Below the pieces are notes generated by a model. It was not told the DNA's origin, did no database searches, and worked only from the letters and a program-made list of their open reading frames with translations. The position numbers and the translations under genes were made by a program. Positions 1 through 8,061 of a stretch of 64,000 nt of DNA are shown here, piece after piece. Every line of letters starts with the position of its first letter. Position 1 is the first letter of the stretch. The stretch covers positions 2,361,501 through 2,425,500 of the forward strand of contig JAJGOT010000038.1 of assembly GCA_022457155.1 (NCBI GenBank), given 5' to 3'. The DNA comes from Cladopsammia gracilis. Lineage: Eukaryota > Cnidaria > Anthozoa > Scleractinia > Dendrophylliidae.

Positions 1-248
1 CAAAACTAACAAGAACACAAAGAGAAGTCAATTACAAATGGATATCAACATAAATTCCCATCGAAAAATGAAATTTATTTTACCTTTAAGTCACTCCGCT
101 GCTTGGAAATTCTTTGAAACTCCGCTTCTTCGGTTCTTAAATTCGCATTCATAAAAAAGTATGAAGTTCCTCGAAGCAATATTTTATCCCTGAAAGCTCT
201 TCTTTTTCCACTATAGTGGCTTCTGAGTATCCGTTAATTAGTATCCCT
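1..248. repeat. Intron 2 of gene A, left of the Polinton
   Basis: This stretch matches 49395-49653, inside the intron between exons 2 and 3 of gene B, and also part of 41850-42095. It is host intron sequence of the upstream B4GALNT3/4-like paralogue. The match resumes at 19623 after the Polinton, so the two flanks define the pre-insertion site. No coding sequence is seen here. Confidence 0.8.
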
Positions 249-254
249 GTCTTG
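249..254. repeat. Left 6-bp target site duplication (gtcttg)
   Basis: The hexamer gtcttg directly precedes the element start AGTAGATATAG and is repeated at 19617-19622 directly after the element end. Six-bp duplications are the rule for Polinton integrases. The paralogous intron copies carry the hexamer once (42096-42101 and 49654-49659). Confidence 0.93.
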
Positions 255-605
255 AGTAGATATAGAAGAAGGGTTCTGGCACACTTTCAAAATCGTAGTA
301 AGTTAACACAAAACAGAAATTGACGTCAGTTGACGTTCAATTTAGCAATACATAAGATGATTGATTTTCTGCTCGTTCGCATACGTAAAACAAAAACAAG
401 TCAATTAACATGTGTTATGTTAAATTTAACAAAATGGGGAGGAATTTGATTTTTAATATTTTACGTTCGCGAACGAACAGAAAATTGGGGAACGACAATC
501 ATTTTTTGTTGTTGTTGAATTTAACATAAAATAAAATAAAATTCTGTTTTGTGTTAATTTGCTACGATTTTGAAAGTGTGCCAGAACCCTTCTTCTATAT
601 CTACT
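255..605. repeat. Left Polinton terminal repeat, itself a large palindrome
   Basis: Arm a (255-318) and arm b (542-605) are 64-nt inverted repeats of each other with two mismatches. They enclose a 223-nt core (319-541). The core contains a further imperfect inverted repeat around 410-433 and 463-490 (TTCTG.TCGTTCGC.. against its complement). The whole block recurs at 19266-19616 in the same orientation, so only the arms, not the core, obey the inverted-terminal-repeat rule. Inward of arm b, about 45 bp (606-650) again matches the right end in inverted orientation. Confidence 0.9.
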
Positions 606-712
606 ATTTTTTTCCCCTCATATTGACCACAAAAAAAACATACCATTTTAGAATATTTCACTTCGATAAAATCTGGCGATGGCAACTCTCTCAAAAAATC
701 ACACTGAAAATT

Positions 713-3700
713 TCATCTCAATCTCCAATGACCAATAGCCAAAGTCATCACTCCATCATCCATCACAACTCTCTTGTCATCATCAGCACACAAAGCCATT
801 TTCCAAATTTGCTCAGTGAAAATCTCATGCAGATGTGACCGGAGAGAAACATTTTTCATTGGAGGAAATTTTTCACCATGAAGAACGCGTACAAAATCTT
901 CATGCGAAATCCTATTTTTCACCACATTCTTTTTTGTTCCCTTTGCTTTCTTGATTCCTTTTCCCTCATCTATCTTGATGGAATAACATTTTGGTCTCAA
1001 CCCAACAAATTCACGAATGATTTTGCCTCCTGCTTCATCTTTAAACATTCCTAAAATTTTCTTGTTCTTCCCAACAGGAAAGCCATTTTCTACAGCGAAA
1101 TGATCTTTCGGGTATGCCGATGTGTCAAACCATTTCTCAACATCTCCAGCAGTGTCAGCGAAGAAATCATCCGTTTCAATCTCCAAAATCAGGGAATCTG
1201 TGTCAGAATAGAGAACTTTGACTTTCTCCCACTTTTTTTTCACATAACCATAATGAAATTTGAACATGTGAATTTTGGAGAGATCGAGAATGGCTGCTCC
1301 AACAAAAATTGGTTTGTTCAAAATAACTTTTGTTTTCCTCATGTGAATAGCAGCCACTTTCTCTCCAAATTTGGTTGCGTGTTTAAAGTTGATCTTTTTC
1401 ACCAACTTTGCTTTTTTCTTCCTATCATTCACCAGTTTCATGTTAATTCTATTCCTAACATTTTCCATGGTTTTCCCATAAACAGCATTGCTTGCCAGTT
1501 TGGAAAGATCTTTCTCAAAATCATTTTTGGCGGCTGTTCTCAGTTTCGTATTCCATTCAATGAAAGGTTTCATGAAAGCTTCTTCTCGAAATCCAATTCC
1601 TCTCCAAATCTTTTTCAGTTTCATTCCCAGGGAAAGAAAAAATTTCAAACTCCTTCCATCCAAAACCATTTTCTCTTTATCTTTGAGATTGGGAATCAAC
1701 TTAGAGAATCCATTTACCTCCAGCAATTCCGGAGCCAAAGGAAAATCATTGTGGAAATCATGCAATTCATCTGGATATTCCAAGTCAACTTCCAGGACAC
1801 ATCCATGACCTTCTGAATCAACAATCTTCTCCCAATTCTTCAAAACTCCTTCACTCAACCATTCAAATCCTCCCACAGGGAGTGGTTCCACCATCGCAGT
1901 TGGATAAAGAGAATTTGCATCGAGATAAACGATGAACTTTGATGGTTGGGAAGGATCAAAATCTTCCATGAATTTGTTGTTTGCTCGAGAAAATCTGTGA
2001 AAGACTGTGGAAACTCCTCCACGAATTTGTCTTTCAAAAAAACGAACCATTTCTATATTTTCTTCGCAAATCAATTCCAACTCAACTCCTGTCATTTTCA
2101 ACATAGCATCCCAAAAGAAAGAGGGGGCAGTCAAAAACCATGCGGGGTCCAATAGATAGTTTTCCATCAAAACTTTCCTGAAATTTTCCACAACATCTGC
2201 CAGGAGAAAAACATCCGTTTTGAGATAAAGATCGTGATATTCTCCCAGATTTGACATTTCAAATTTTTTCCAGACATTTTCAGCGTGAGCGAAATCTTCA
2301 TCTGAAATTTCTTCTCCAGACAACTGGGAGAAAAAGGCATCTTTCCCAGGAAGCTCACAACCGAATTTTTCAAATGAATCCATGAATTCATAGGGAAAAA
2401 CTCCTTTTCTGGAAAGTAAATTAACATCCTCTGGGAAAAATCTTTTCAAGCAATGCAACTCATCTTTCCCCAAATTTCCAACAAGATTTGCTAAAGAAGA
2501 ATTCATAAATTTCAGGGAGTCAACAAAGCGAATTTCATGTTTCAAATCATGTTTTTTTCCCTCTTCATCTTCAAATGTTCCCCAAACAATTTTCAGGGAG
2601 AAAGAAATATATTTTTCATCATTGTTTGGGATTGCATCAATCTCTCCAAATTCATTTGTCATGTTTTTGATGAAAAGATGGGAATCATATCCATCCAAAT
2701 TGTGAATGAAGACTGGAGTGAAATCTGGCACTTTCGCTTGCAAATTACAATATTCATGAGCAGCTCCGCGAAATTCTCCAGTCAGATGACAATGATCAGC
2801 AACTTTTTTTTCCACAATCTTTTTCCTGCAAAGCCAACAAATATCAGTTTTCTCAAATGCTTCCTTTTCTTCTTTCTTCCAAAGAATTCTCTTCCAATTT
2901 TTTCTCAGCATTGGTCTTCGCACATCATTTAGAATCCATTTCACCTGATCAACTAATTTCTCCAGAAATTCTCTCCCAACATCATCTCCTTCTTTTCCAC
3001 GAAAGAAAACTGGGGAGAAATCAACCCCAACTCGGCTCACAGGAAGAAAACAAAAGCTGCAGGGAATATGATGTTGAATTTGCGTTGTTTTTTCCCCAAT
3101 TTGCTTTTCTGTTTTCTCCAAAATCGACTCAAAATCAGCGTAGATGACAAAGGGAACGGTTGTTGCGCATGCCACTTTCTTGAATTTCATGGTTGATTTT
3201 GCTGGAGGGAGAACAGCTTTCACTCCATCATCCGTGCAAAATTCTTGATGAACATCGAGTGATTCTTTGGAGTTGAATGAATTGAGGCAACCATCACAAA
3301 CATGCCTTTGGTTTTTGTTCTTAGAATCTTCTCCAAACCACAAACGATTTAAATTATTCACCAAAGCGAAATGTTCATTTTCTCCGTTTTTCAGTTTGAA
3401 AAGAATCACATGATTCTCTTTCTTTTCCCTTGCTTTTCTCAAAGTCGCGATGTTCCCCTCAACAATCCCCAAGACATTCACAGAAATGTTATTTTGTCTT
3501 TCAAATCGATCAATGTCTCGCCATGAAATGGGGAATGAAATTCCTTCCCAATTGAATTCCTCCTCGCATTGTTTTCTCAACAAAGGAGTTATTCTTTGTG
3601 GATTTTTCTCCACTGGATTTTTCCATCTTCCCATGCACCACTTGTAGCATTCATCATCATTTTCATTTTGCATGTTTGTCAAAGCTTTTTTAGCAGCAAG

Positions 3701-4432
3701 CCAATCAGGAAGTGGAATGAATTTTCCAACAGTCATTTCATCCAGATGAATTTCTAATCTTTCAACTCGCAAGAATCTCCAGTTGCTTCTTCCCCTTTGA
3801 AAGTTCCGCATGTTTTCCAACATTCTTTCATTCATTTCTTTCAATAAGTTTTCCAAGTCAGTTCCCTCAAAAACTTCTTCAACTAAGGAAGAAAAGAAGG
3901 CAACATTTTCAATGGATCTTTCCTCTGCTAAATTATGAGAAATCATTCTGCAAACCAAAACCATTTTCACTTTGAACCCAAAATGTTTCTTCAGAATTGC
4001 CATCACATTTCCTGTCACGTTCTTCAAGAATCCTTCTGCCCCATATCCGTCTTTTCCCTGGACAACAAAAGTCGATCCACCCAACCCTGATTTTTCTTCA
4101 ATATCAAATTCAGGTTTCTTCAACATCTCTCCAATTTTCGCATTCAACTTCAACAGTTTTTCCCGAGTTCTTTCCTTCAGATTCCAATCAACTCTTTTCT
4201 TTATCTTTCCAAACCAATCATTCATTGAATCAAGGGATGACTCAACAACTGTCGAGACTCTTTCTGGAAGAATTCTTTGAATAGCTGATTTCACCGCAGG
4301 AAAAGATGTTTTCTTGATGATTTTTCTCTGTGGGTTTTGCAGCTCTTTTTCCAGATCGGCTTTTTTCATCCGGGAGAATCCCACCATTCCTTCCGAACGT
4401 GCACGATCTCTTAATTCTTTCAGGGTTGACAT
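713..4432 (-). CDS. polB: Protein-primed family B DNA polymerase
   Basis: Replicative polymerase of the Polinton, about 1239 aa. The frame opens at 4471, but the second ATG (4432) has the element's AAAATG context and starts a SAP-like motif (LKELRDRARSEGM), so it is preferred. Positions below count from 4471. A C-x2-C...H zinc-finger-like motif lies at 392-412. Exonuclease motif I is YADFE (444-448), II is NLDGYDSHLF (591-600), and III is YLKTDVFLLADVV (749-761). A Cys/His cluster (CWLC...DHCH, 545-562) lies between exo I and II. Polymerase motif A is YLDANSLYP (849-857), motif B KLASNAVYG (991-999) and motif C YSDTDS (1088-1093). All catalytic acids are present and the frame is unbroken, so the gene looks functional. 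The N-terminal extension is typical of Polinton polymerases. It diverges from the gene at 4474. Confidence 0.96.
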   Translation of the reverse strand: MSTLKELRDRARSEGMVGFSRMKKADLEKELQNPQRKIIKKTSFPAVKSAIQRILPERVSTVVESSLDSMNDWFGKIKKRVDWNLKERTREKLLKLNAKIGEMLKKPEFDIEEKSGLGGSTFVVQGKDGYGAEGFLKNVTGNVMAILKKHFGFKVKMVLVCRMISHNLAEERSIENVAFFSSLVEEVFEGTDLENLLKEMNERMLENMRNFQRGRSNWRFLRVERLEIHLDEMTVGKFIPLPDWLAAKKALTNMQNENDDECYKWCMGRWKNPVEKNPQRITPLLRKQCEEEFNWEGISFPISWRDIDRFERQNNISVNVLGIVEGNIATLRKAREKKENHVILFKLKNGENEHFALVNNLNRLWFGEDSKNKNQRHVCDGCLNSFNSKESLDVHQEFCTDDGVKAVLPPAKSTMKFKKVACATTVPFVIYADFESILEKTEKQIGEKTTQIQHHIPCSFCFLPVSRVGVDFSPVFFRGKEGDDVGREFLEKLVDQVKWILNDVRRPMLRKNWKRILWKKEEKEAFEKTDICWLCRKKIVEKKVADHCHLTGEFRGAAHEYCNLQAKVPDFTPVFIHNLDGYDSHLFIKNMTNEFGEIDAIPNNDEKYISFSLKIVWGTFEDEEGKKHDLKHEIRFVDSLKFMNSSLANLVGNLGKDELHCLKRFFPEDVNLLSRKGVFPYEFMDSFEKFGCELPGKDAFFSQLSGEEISDEDFAHAENVWKKFEMSNLGEYHDLYLKTDVFLLADVVENFRKVLMENYLLDPAWFLTAPSFFWDAMLKMTGVELELICEENIEMVRFFERQIRGGVSTVFHRFSRANNKFMEDFDPSQPSKFIVYLDANSLYPTAMVEPLPVGGFEWLSEGVLKNWEKIVDSEGHGCVLEVDLEYPDELHDFHNDFPLAPELLEVNGFSKLIPNLKDKEKMVLDGRSLKFFLSLGMKLKKIWRGIGFREEAFMKPFIEWNTKLRTAAKNDFEKDLSKLASNAVYGKTMENVRNRINMKLVNDRKKKAKLVKKINFKHATKFGEKVAAIHMRKTKVILNKPIFVGAAILDLSKIHMFKFHYGYVKKKWEKVKVLYSDTDSLILEIETDDFFADTAGDVEKWFDTSAYPKDHFAVENGFPVGKNKKILGMFKDEAGGKIIREFVGLRPKCYSIKIDEGKGIKKAKGTKKNVVKNRISHEDFVRVLHGEKFPPMKNVSLRSHLHEIFTEQIWKMALCADDDKRVVMDDGVMTLAIGHWRLR

Positions 4433-4473
4433 TTTGAATGAAAAAAGAAAAAATATTTTTTCTCCATTCAAAA
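4433..4473. promoter_or_regulatory. Divergent promoter/leader between polB and the HTH gene
   Basis: Only 41 bp separate the two preferred start codons. The segment is AT-rich and roughly symmetrical: each start is preceded by the same ATTCAAAA block (reverse of 4430-4439; 4466-4473). Promoters for both genes must lie here or inside the opposite coding region. Confidence 0.45.
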
Positions 4474-4962
4474 ATGAAGTTTTCGATTCAGGAAGAAGGA
4501 AAAGAAAAACAAACTTTTTTCACATTCAAAGAAGCCAGTGAAAAAACTGGACTCCCTTCCAAGGTGATTTTCCGAGTTCTCAAATCAGGGAACATTAAGT
4601 ATTTCAGAAGAGCCGATCAAAAAGTGTTCTGGATTCAGGATGAAGAAGACACACCATTTATTTCGATTGATGGGGAAGATTTTTTCACCGCAGAGGAAAT
4701 TCAGGAACGATTTGGGTTATCACGCACAGTTTTTTTCAATCAACTCTGCAAGAAAAAAACACATTTTCTGGATTCACAGGAGAAATCTCACGAAGTCACT
4801 TGGGCTTCTCCCAGATTGGAGCAGCTTATCCATTACACGAGAGTGAAGGCTGCAGATGAAAAATTTCTTCATGCTCGGGCAAGAAAAGGAGCCTCCAAAT
4901 TTTCCACCACCAAACAGTTTGATATGAACAAATGCGTTGAAGATTTTCAAGCCACGTTTTGA
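4474..4962 (+). CDS. Helix-turn-helix (NUMOD-like) DNA-binding protein
   Basis: 162-aa protein from the ATG at 4474 (AAAAATG context); an in-frame ATG at 4438 would add 12 residues and overlap polB's leader. The N-terminal part reads FTFKEASEKTGLPSKVIFRV followed by a lysine/arginine-rich wing (IKYFRRADQKVFWI), the pattern of short HTH repeats such as NUMOD1. A second HTH-like segment (TAEEIQERFGLSRTVFFNQL) follows about 25 residues later. The gene at 6876 has a related N-terminal domain (FFSVNSAAKEYGISNCAITN...RRSDKKIFYL), so the two may be diverged duplicates. A role in transcription control or in replication at the ends is inference. Confidence 0.6.
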   Translation: MKFSIQEEGKEKQTFFTFKEASEKTGLPSKVIFRVLKSGNIKYFRRADQKVFWIQDEEDTPFISIDGEDFFTAEEIQERFGLSRTVFFNQLCKKKTHFLDSQEKSHEVTWASPRLEQLIHYTRVKAADEKFLHARARKGASKFSTTKQFDMNKCVEDFQATF

Positions 4963-4985
4963 ATTTTTTCTTCATTGGAGAAAAA

Positions 4986-5171
4986 ATGTCAAGTGAAAAG
5001 AAATCCACTCCTCCGAAAGAGGCTGAAAAAATCAAAGAGGAAACGGACTGGGAAAAAGCGTGTGACGCAGAAAGAAACTTCCAAAAAGCGGTTGACATGG
5101 CCACTGGTTTTCTCCCAGTCCGACTGGAAGAGGATCGCAAGTTCATGGAAAAATGGATTTTCGCGATTTAA
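4986..5171 (+). CDS. Small charged protein, unknown function
   Basis: 61-aa, lysine/glutamate-rich protein beginning MSSEKKSTPPKEAEKIKEET, predicted largely helical. The ATG at 4986 (GAAAAAATG) is preferred over one at 4959 that overlaps the preceding gene's stop. It lies 23 bp after the HTH gene and 25 bp before the next start. I recognise no family; its compact position and start context argue that it is real. Confidence 0.5.
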   Translation: MSSEKKSTPPKEAEKIKEETDWEKACDAERNFQKAVDMATGFLPVRLEEDRKFMEKWIFAI

Positions 5172-5196
5172 TTTATTTTTTATCTCCTCCCAAAAA

Positions 5197-5820
5197 ATGA
5201 ATCCCGAGAAAATATCTATCCCCGACTGCTCTCTCGACAACCCCGTGAAAAAATCTTCCGGAAAAATCTCTTTCTGCCTTCTCCCATGCCTCCACGATGG
5301 CAAATGGCTCAAAGTGAAACTCCAAACCAAATTCAAGATTTTCGCTCATCAAGGTGACTCGTTTTCTCTGGGAATCACTCTTCCGGAAGAAAACATCGAA
5401 TTTTTCAAAGATTTGGAAAAACATCTCAACTCTGCTGCGATGAAAAAGAAGTCGGAAGTCAAAGAGATTTCCCCGTCTTTTGCTCGATTTCAGGAGGGAG
5501 ATTTCACTCTCGTGAAAATCGACAAATCCGAGCAGGAAAAGATTTATGCCAAGATTTATCCCTCCAAACTCAAGCACACGGATTTCTCCTGCAGATTTTG
5601 GGAATTATGCGACGATGGGAAGAAAAAACCAATCCTGAGGCAAAAAGAACTCATTGGCGTTCCTCTCCGGGGACAAGTTGTGTTTTCAATCAAACATCTT
5701 TTCTGCGGAAATCTGAAAGCCATCACATGCATCGTGGATGAAGTTTTGGTGGAGGAAAAGGTGGAAGCTGCCTCAGAATTCGATGAGTTTGAAGATAAGA
5801 ATGAGGATGATGAAGTTTGA
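5197..5820 (+). CDS. Possible ssDNA-binding protein with acidic tail
   Basis: 207-aa protein from the ATG at 5197 (CAAAAAATG). The frame is open upstream to 4975, but that part shadows the preceding gene. The middle is predicted beta-rich (KISFCLLPCLHDGKWLKVKL; GDSFSLGITL; YAKIYPSKL; GQVVFSIKHLF). The last 20 residues are strongly acidic (EFDEFEDKNEDDEV). A beta-rich body with an acidic C-terminal tail is the general layout of replication ssDNA-binding proteins such as phage T7 gp2.5, and the position next to polB fits. This assignment is inference from layout, not from a recognised motif. Confidence 0.55.
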   Translation: MNPEKISIPDCSLDNPVKKSSGKISFCLLPCLHDGKWLKVKLQTKFKIFAHQGDSFSLGITLPEENIEFFKDLEKHLNSAAMKKKSEVKEISPSFARFQEGDFTLVKIDKSEQEKIYAKIYPSKLKHTDFSCRFWELCDDGKKKPILRQKELIGVPLRGQVVFSIKHLFCGNLKAITCIVDEVLVEEKVEAASEFDEFEDKNEDDEV

Positions 5821-6860
5821 TCTCACTGAGATCTGGAGGAAACTCCAAATTATTTTCCAGAATCTGATTCTGAAAAATACTTTTGTGATTTTTTTCAGTG
5901 AATTTGGGCAGAACCTTTTTCCTGATTTTTTCAGATTTGCCACGTGTGGTAGGTCTGATTTTGCCCCAGATTTTTTCAGTTCATTTTGGGCAGATTTTCC
6001 ACGCACGATCGGTTGATTTTTTCCCAAATCCGCTCCGGGAAGAATTTGGTATTCGGTTTCGGGAAAATAAATTCTGAATCCCCAGAAAATAATTTGCGGA
6101 ATCCAACTCCGGGGAAAAAATTCTGAAATCCACTCCGGGGAAAAAAATTCTGAAATCCACTCCGGAAAATAATTTTTGAAATCCACTCCGGAAAATAATT
6201 TTTGAAATCTGAATTCTGAAATCCACTCCGGGGAAAAAATTCTGAAATCTGCTCCGGAAAATAATTTTTGAATTCTGAATTCTGAAATCCACTCCGGGGA
6301 AAAAATTCTGAAATCTGCTCCGGAAAATAATTTTTGAATTCTGAATCCTCAGAATTTGATTTGCGGAATCCAACTCCGGGAAGAATTTTTTTTTTTGACT
6401 CCGGGAAAAATATTTTTTGCTGAACTTGAAATTTCTCCGGAAACTGATTTTGGAATGAAATTTCTCTCCGGAAAATATTTCTCCAAAATTATTTTGAGGA
6501 AAATTTTTTTCCAAAATAATTTTGAATGAAATCCATTTCCGGGGGATGAAAAAATTCTCCGGGATGAAAAATTTTCTCCAAAATGGATTTCAGAACGAAA
6601 AATTACCCACAAAAACTGATTTTGGAATGAAAAATCTCTCCAAAAACGGATTTTGGGATGAAAAATCTCTCCGGAATTAAAATATCTCTCCGGGAATAAA
6701 AAATCTTTCGCTGAAAATCAGCTTTTAATTCAAATTCAGGAAAATTCAGGAAAATTTCTGCTTCATTTCATCTAAATCCCAGTTAACTAAATTGGAGAAA
6801 TAACTGGCTAAAATGGGGAAATAAATGGATAAAATGTGATTTTAATTTTTTATTTCCTTT
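5821..6860. repeat. 1-kb non-coding segment with degenerate CTCCGG repeats
   Basis: No convincing gene. From about 6030 to 6720 the sequence is built from short imperfect repeats of the type (T)CTGAAATC(C/T)(A/G)CTCCGG(GG)AAAA. The clearest run is 6113-6340, where a roughly 70-bp composite recurs almost exactly (ATTCTGAAATCCACTCCGGG at about 6213 and 6280). Further inward the spacing loosens to CTCCGG(G/A)A plus AAAATTTT motifs. Open frames across it are products of the repeat. It may be a regulatory or replication region, or simple expansion. Confidence 0.6.
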
Positions 6861-6875
6861 TTTTATCCAAAGAAA

Positions 6876-7469
6876 ATGTCGAAGCCAGCAACTAAGCATT
6901 TTTCAATCTCCGATGGGAAAAAAACCAAAACCTTCTTTTCCGTGAATTCGGCAGCGAAAGAATATGGCATTTCAAATTGCGCCATCACCAATGCGTTGAA
7001 AAAAGGAAACTCATCCATCACCCGGAGATCGGATAAGAAAATATTTTATCTCAGAGAACCAAAAGTGGAAGAACCAAAAGTGGAAGGATCAGATTCTCCC
7101 CAGATAGATTTTTCTTCACTCCCAATGGATGAGGAATGGTTTGATAAATTCAAGATCGCTGTTTCATCTTTTGATGAACTTTGTCGAATGATTACCAATA
7201 AATTATTCGCGGATGAAGATCTCGAATTGGACTGGAAGAAAAAAGAATTGAAATATAATGATGAAACCGTTTGTTTCATCAAAATCATTTCCATCATCTG
7301 CAGAGTGGCTTTTCAGGTGAACAAAGAGAAAGCTCTAGCAGAACTGGAGGCGAATGTTGGAACTAAAAAATTTAACCCCGTGAAACGAATTAGATTTGTA
7401 ACATCTTTGAGGAAAAATGAAAGAACATTTCACGTTGATATCTTCAATAAAATCAGGAAATATAAATGA
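6876..7469 (+). CDS. Helix-turn-helix (NUMOD-like) protein, second copy
   Basis: 197-aa protein starting in AAGAAAATG context. Residues about 17-60 form an HTH-like domain (FFSVNSAAKEYGISNCAITN, then RRSDKKIFYLRE) like that of the gene at 4474. A duplicated linker EPKVEEPKVE follows, then a mainly helical C-terminal domain (about 85-197) with no recognised family and a basic end (KRIRFVTSLRKNERTFHVDI). Probably a DNA-binding regulator. It converges with the minus-strand gene ending at 7527. Confidence 0.55.
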   Translation: MSKPATKHFSISDGKKTKTFFSVNSAAKEYGISNCAITNALKKGNSSITRRSDKKIFYLREPKVEEPKVEGSDSPQIDFSSLPMDEEWFDKFKIAVSSFDELCRMITNKLFADEDLELDWKKKELKYNDETVCFIKIISIICRVAFQVNKEKALAELEANVGTKKFNPVKRIRFVTSLRKNERTFHVDIFNKIRKYK

Positions 7470-7526
7470 ATTTTTTCCTCTGATTTCTTGCATGATTTTT
7501 CATTTTCGGGAAATGAAAATTCTCGT

Positions 7527-8057
7527 TCAACCCTCAAATTTTTTCTCCCATTCAGCTTCAAACTTTTCCAAATCCAACCCCAAATCAATCACAATCCCAT
7601 CAATCGCTTCCATTGAAAACAAAAATTCAGCTTGATCAAAATTTCCTCCCCGCAAAGCGAAGCGCAAATCACTCAATGTTTTTTCATAGGTGGTGAAAGC
7701 GAATTTCGCCATCTTAATTTTGCTTTTTAGATTCTTCATTTCATTCGCGGTTTTCAAGATCAGTCCTGCTCCTGAAATCACTCCCAACACGATTGGATTC
7801 ATTGTTGTTGCCCCAGCAATCGTCCCGATTGCAACCAGACCGGAAGAGGTCAAATTCATGAGCAGATTCATTTTCTTGAATCGACCATGCGCTCGTTTCA
7901 GGCACCAAAATCTTTTGTGATAAAATCGATAAAGTTTTTTGATCTCTTCCAGTTCTTCTTCCCGAATTGCGGGGTTGATGTGATTGAAATTGAAGATGTT
8001 TTGTTTTCGCGCTCGCTCCCTTCGGTCGCTCCCTTCGATCGCTTCTCTCGCTCTCAT
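7527..8057 (-). CDS. Putative membrane-associated virion protein
   Basis: 176 aa from the ATG at 8057 (TAGAAAAATG). An ATG at 8102 adds 15 residues but overlaps the fibre gene's end, while 8057 lies 4 nt after its stop. The N-terminus is charged (MRAREAIEGSDRRERARKQN). The centre has a long hydrophobic stretch (GLVAIGTIAGATTMNPIVLG and VISGAGLIL) that could be one long or two short membrane segments. The C-terminal half is helical. Polintons often carry a protein of this layout near the capsid genes; membrane or capsid-lining location is inference. The charged N-terminal codons consist of a GC-rich near-repeat (CGCTCCCTTCG). Confidence 0.55.
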   Translation of the reverse strand: MRAREAIEGSDRRERARKQNIFNFNHINPAIREEELEEIKKLYRFYHKRFWCLKRAHGRFKKMNLLMNLTSSGLVAIGTIAGATTMNPIVLGVISGAGLILKTANEMKNLKSKIKMAKFAFTTYEKTLSDLRFALRGGNFDQAEFLFSMEAIDGIVIDLGLDLEKFEAEWEKKFEG

Positions 8058-8061
8058 TTTT

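Noticed and set aside
255..605. Reading the termini as retroviral LTRs because they are direct repeats
   Set aside because: The 64-nt arms are inverted, the target duplication is 6 bp of Polinton type, and the gene content is polB/capsid; no primer-binding site or polypurine tract is seen.
5773..6612. Long minus-strand open frames across the CTCCGG repeats
   Set aside because: They code monotonous Phe/Ser/Arg repeats produced by the underlying DNA repeat, without a start in the element's usual context.
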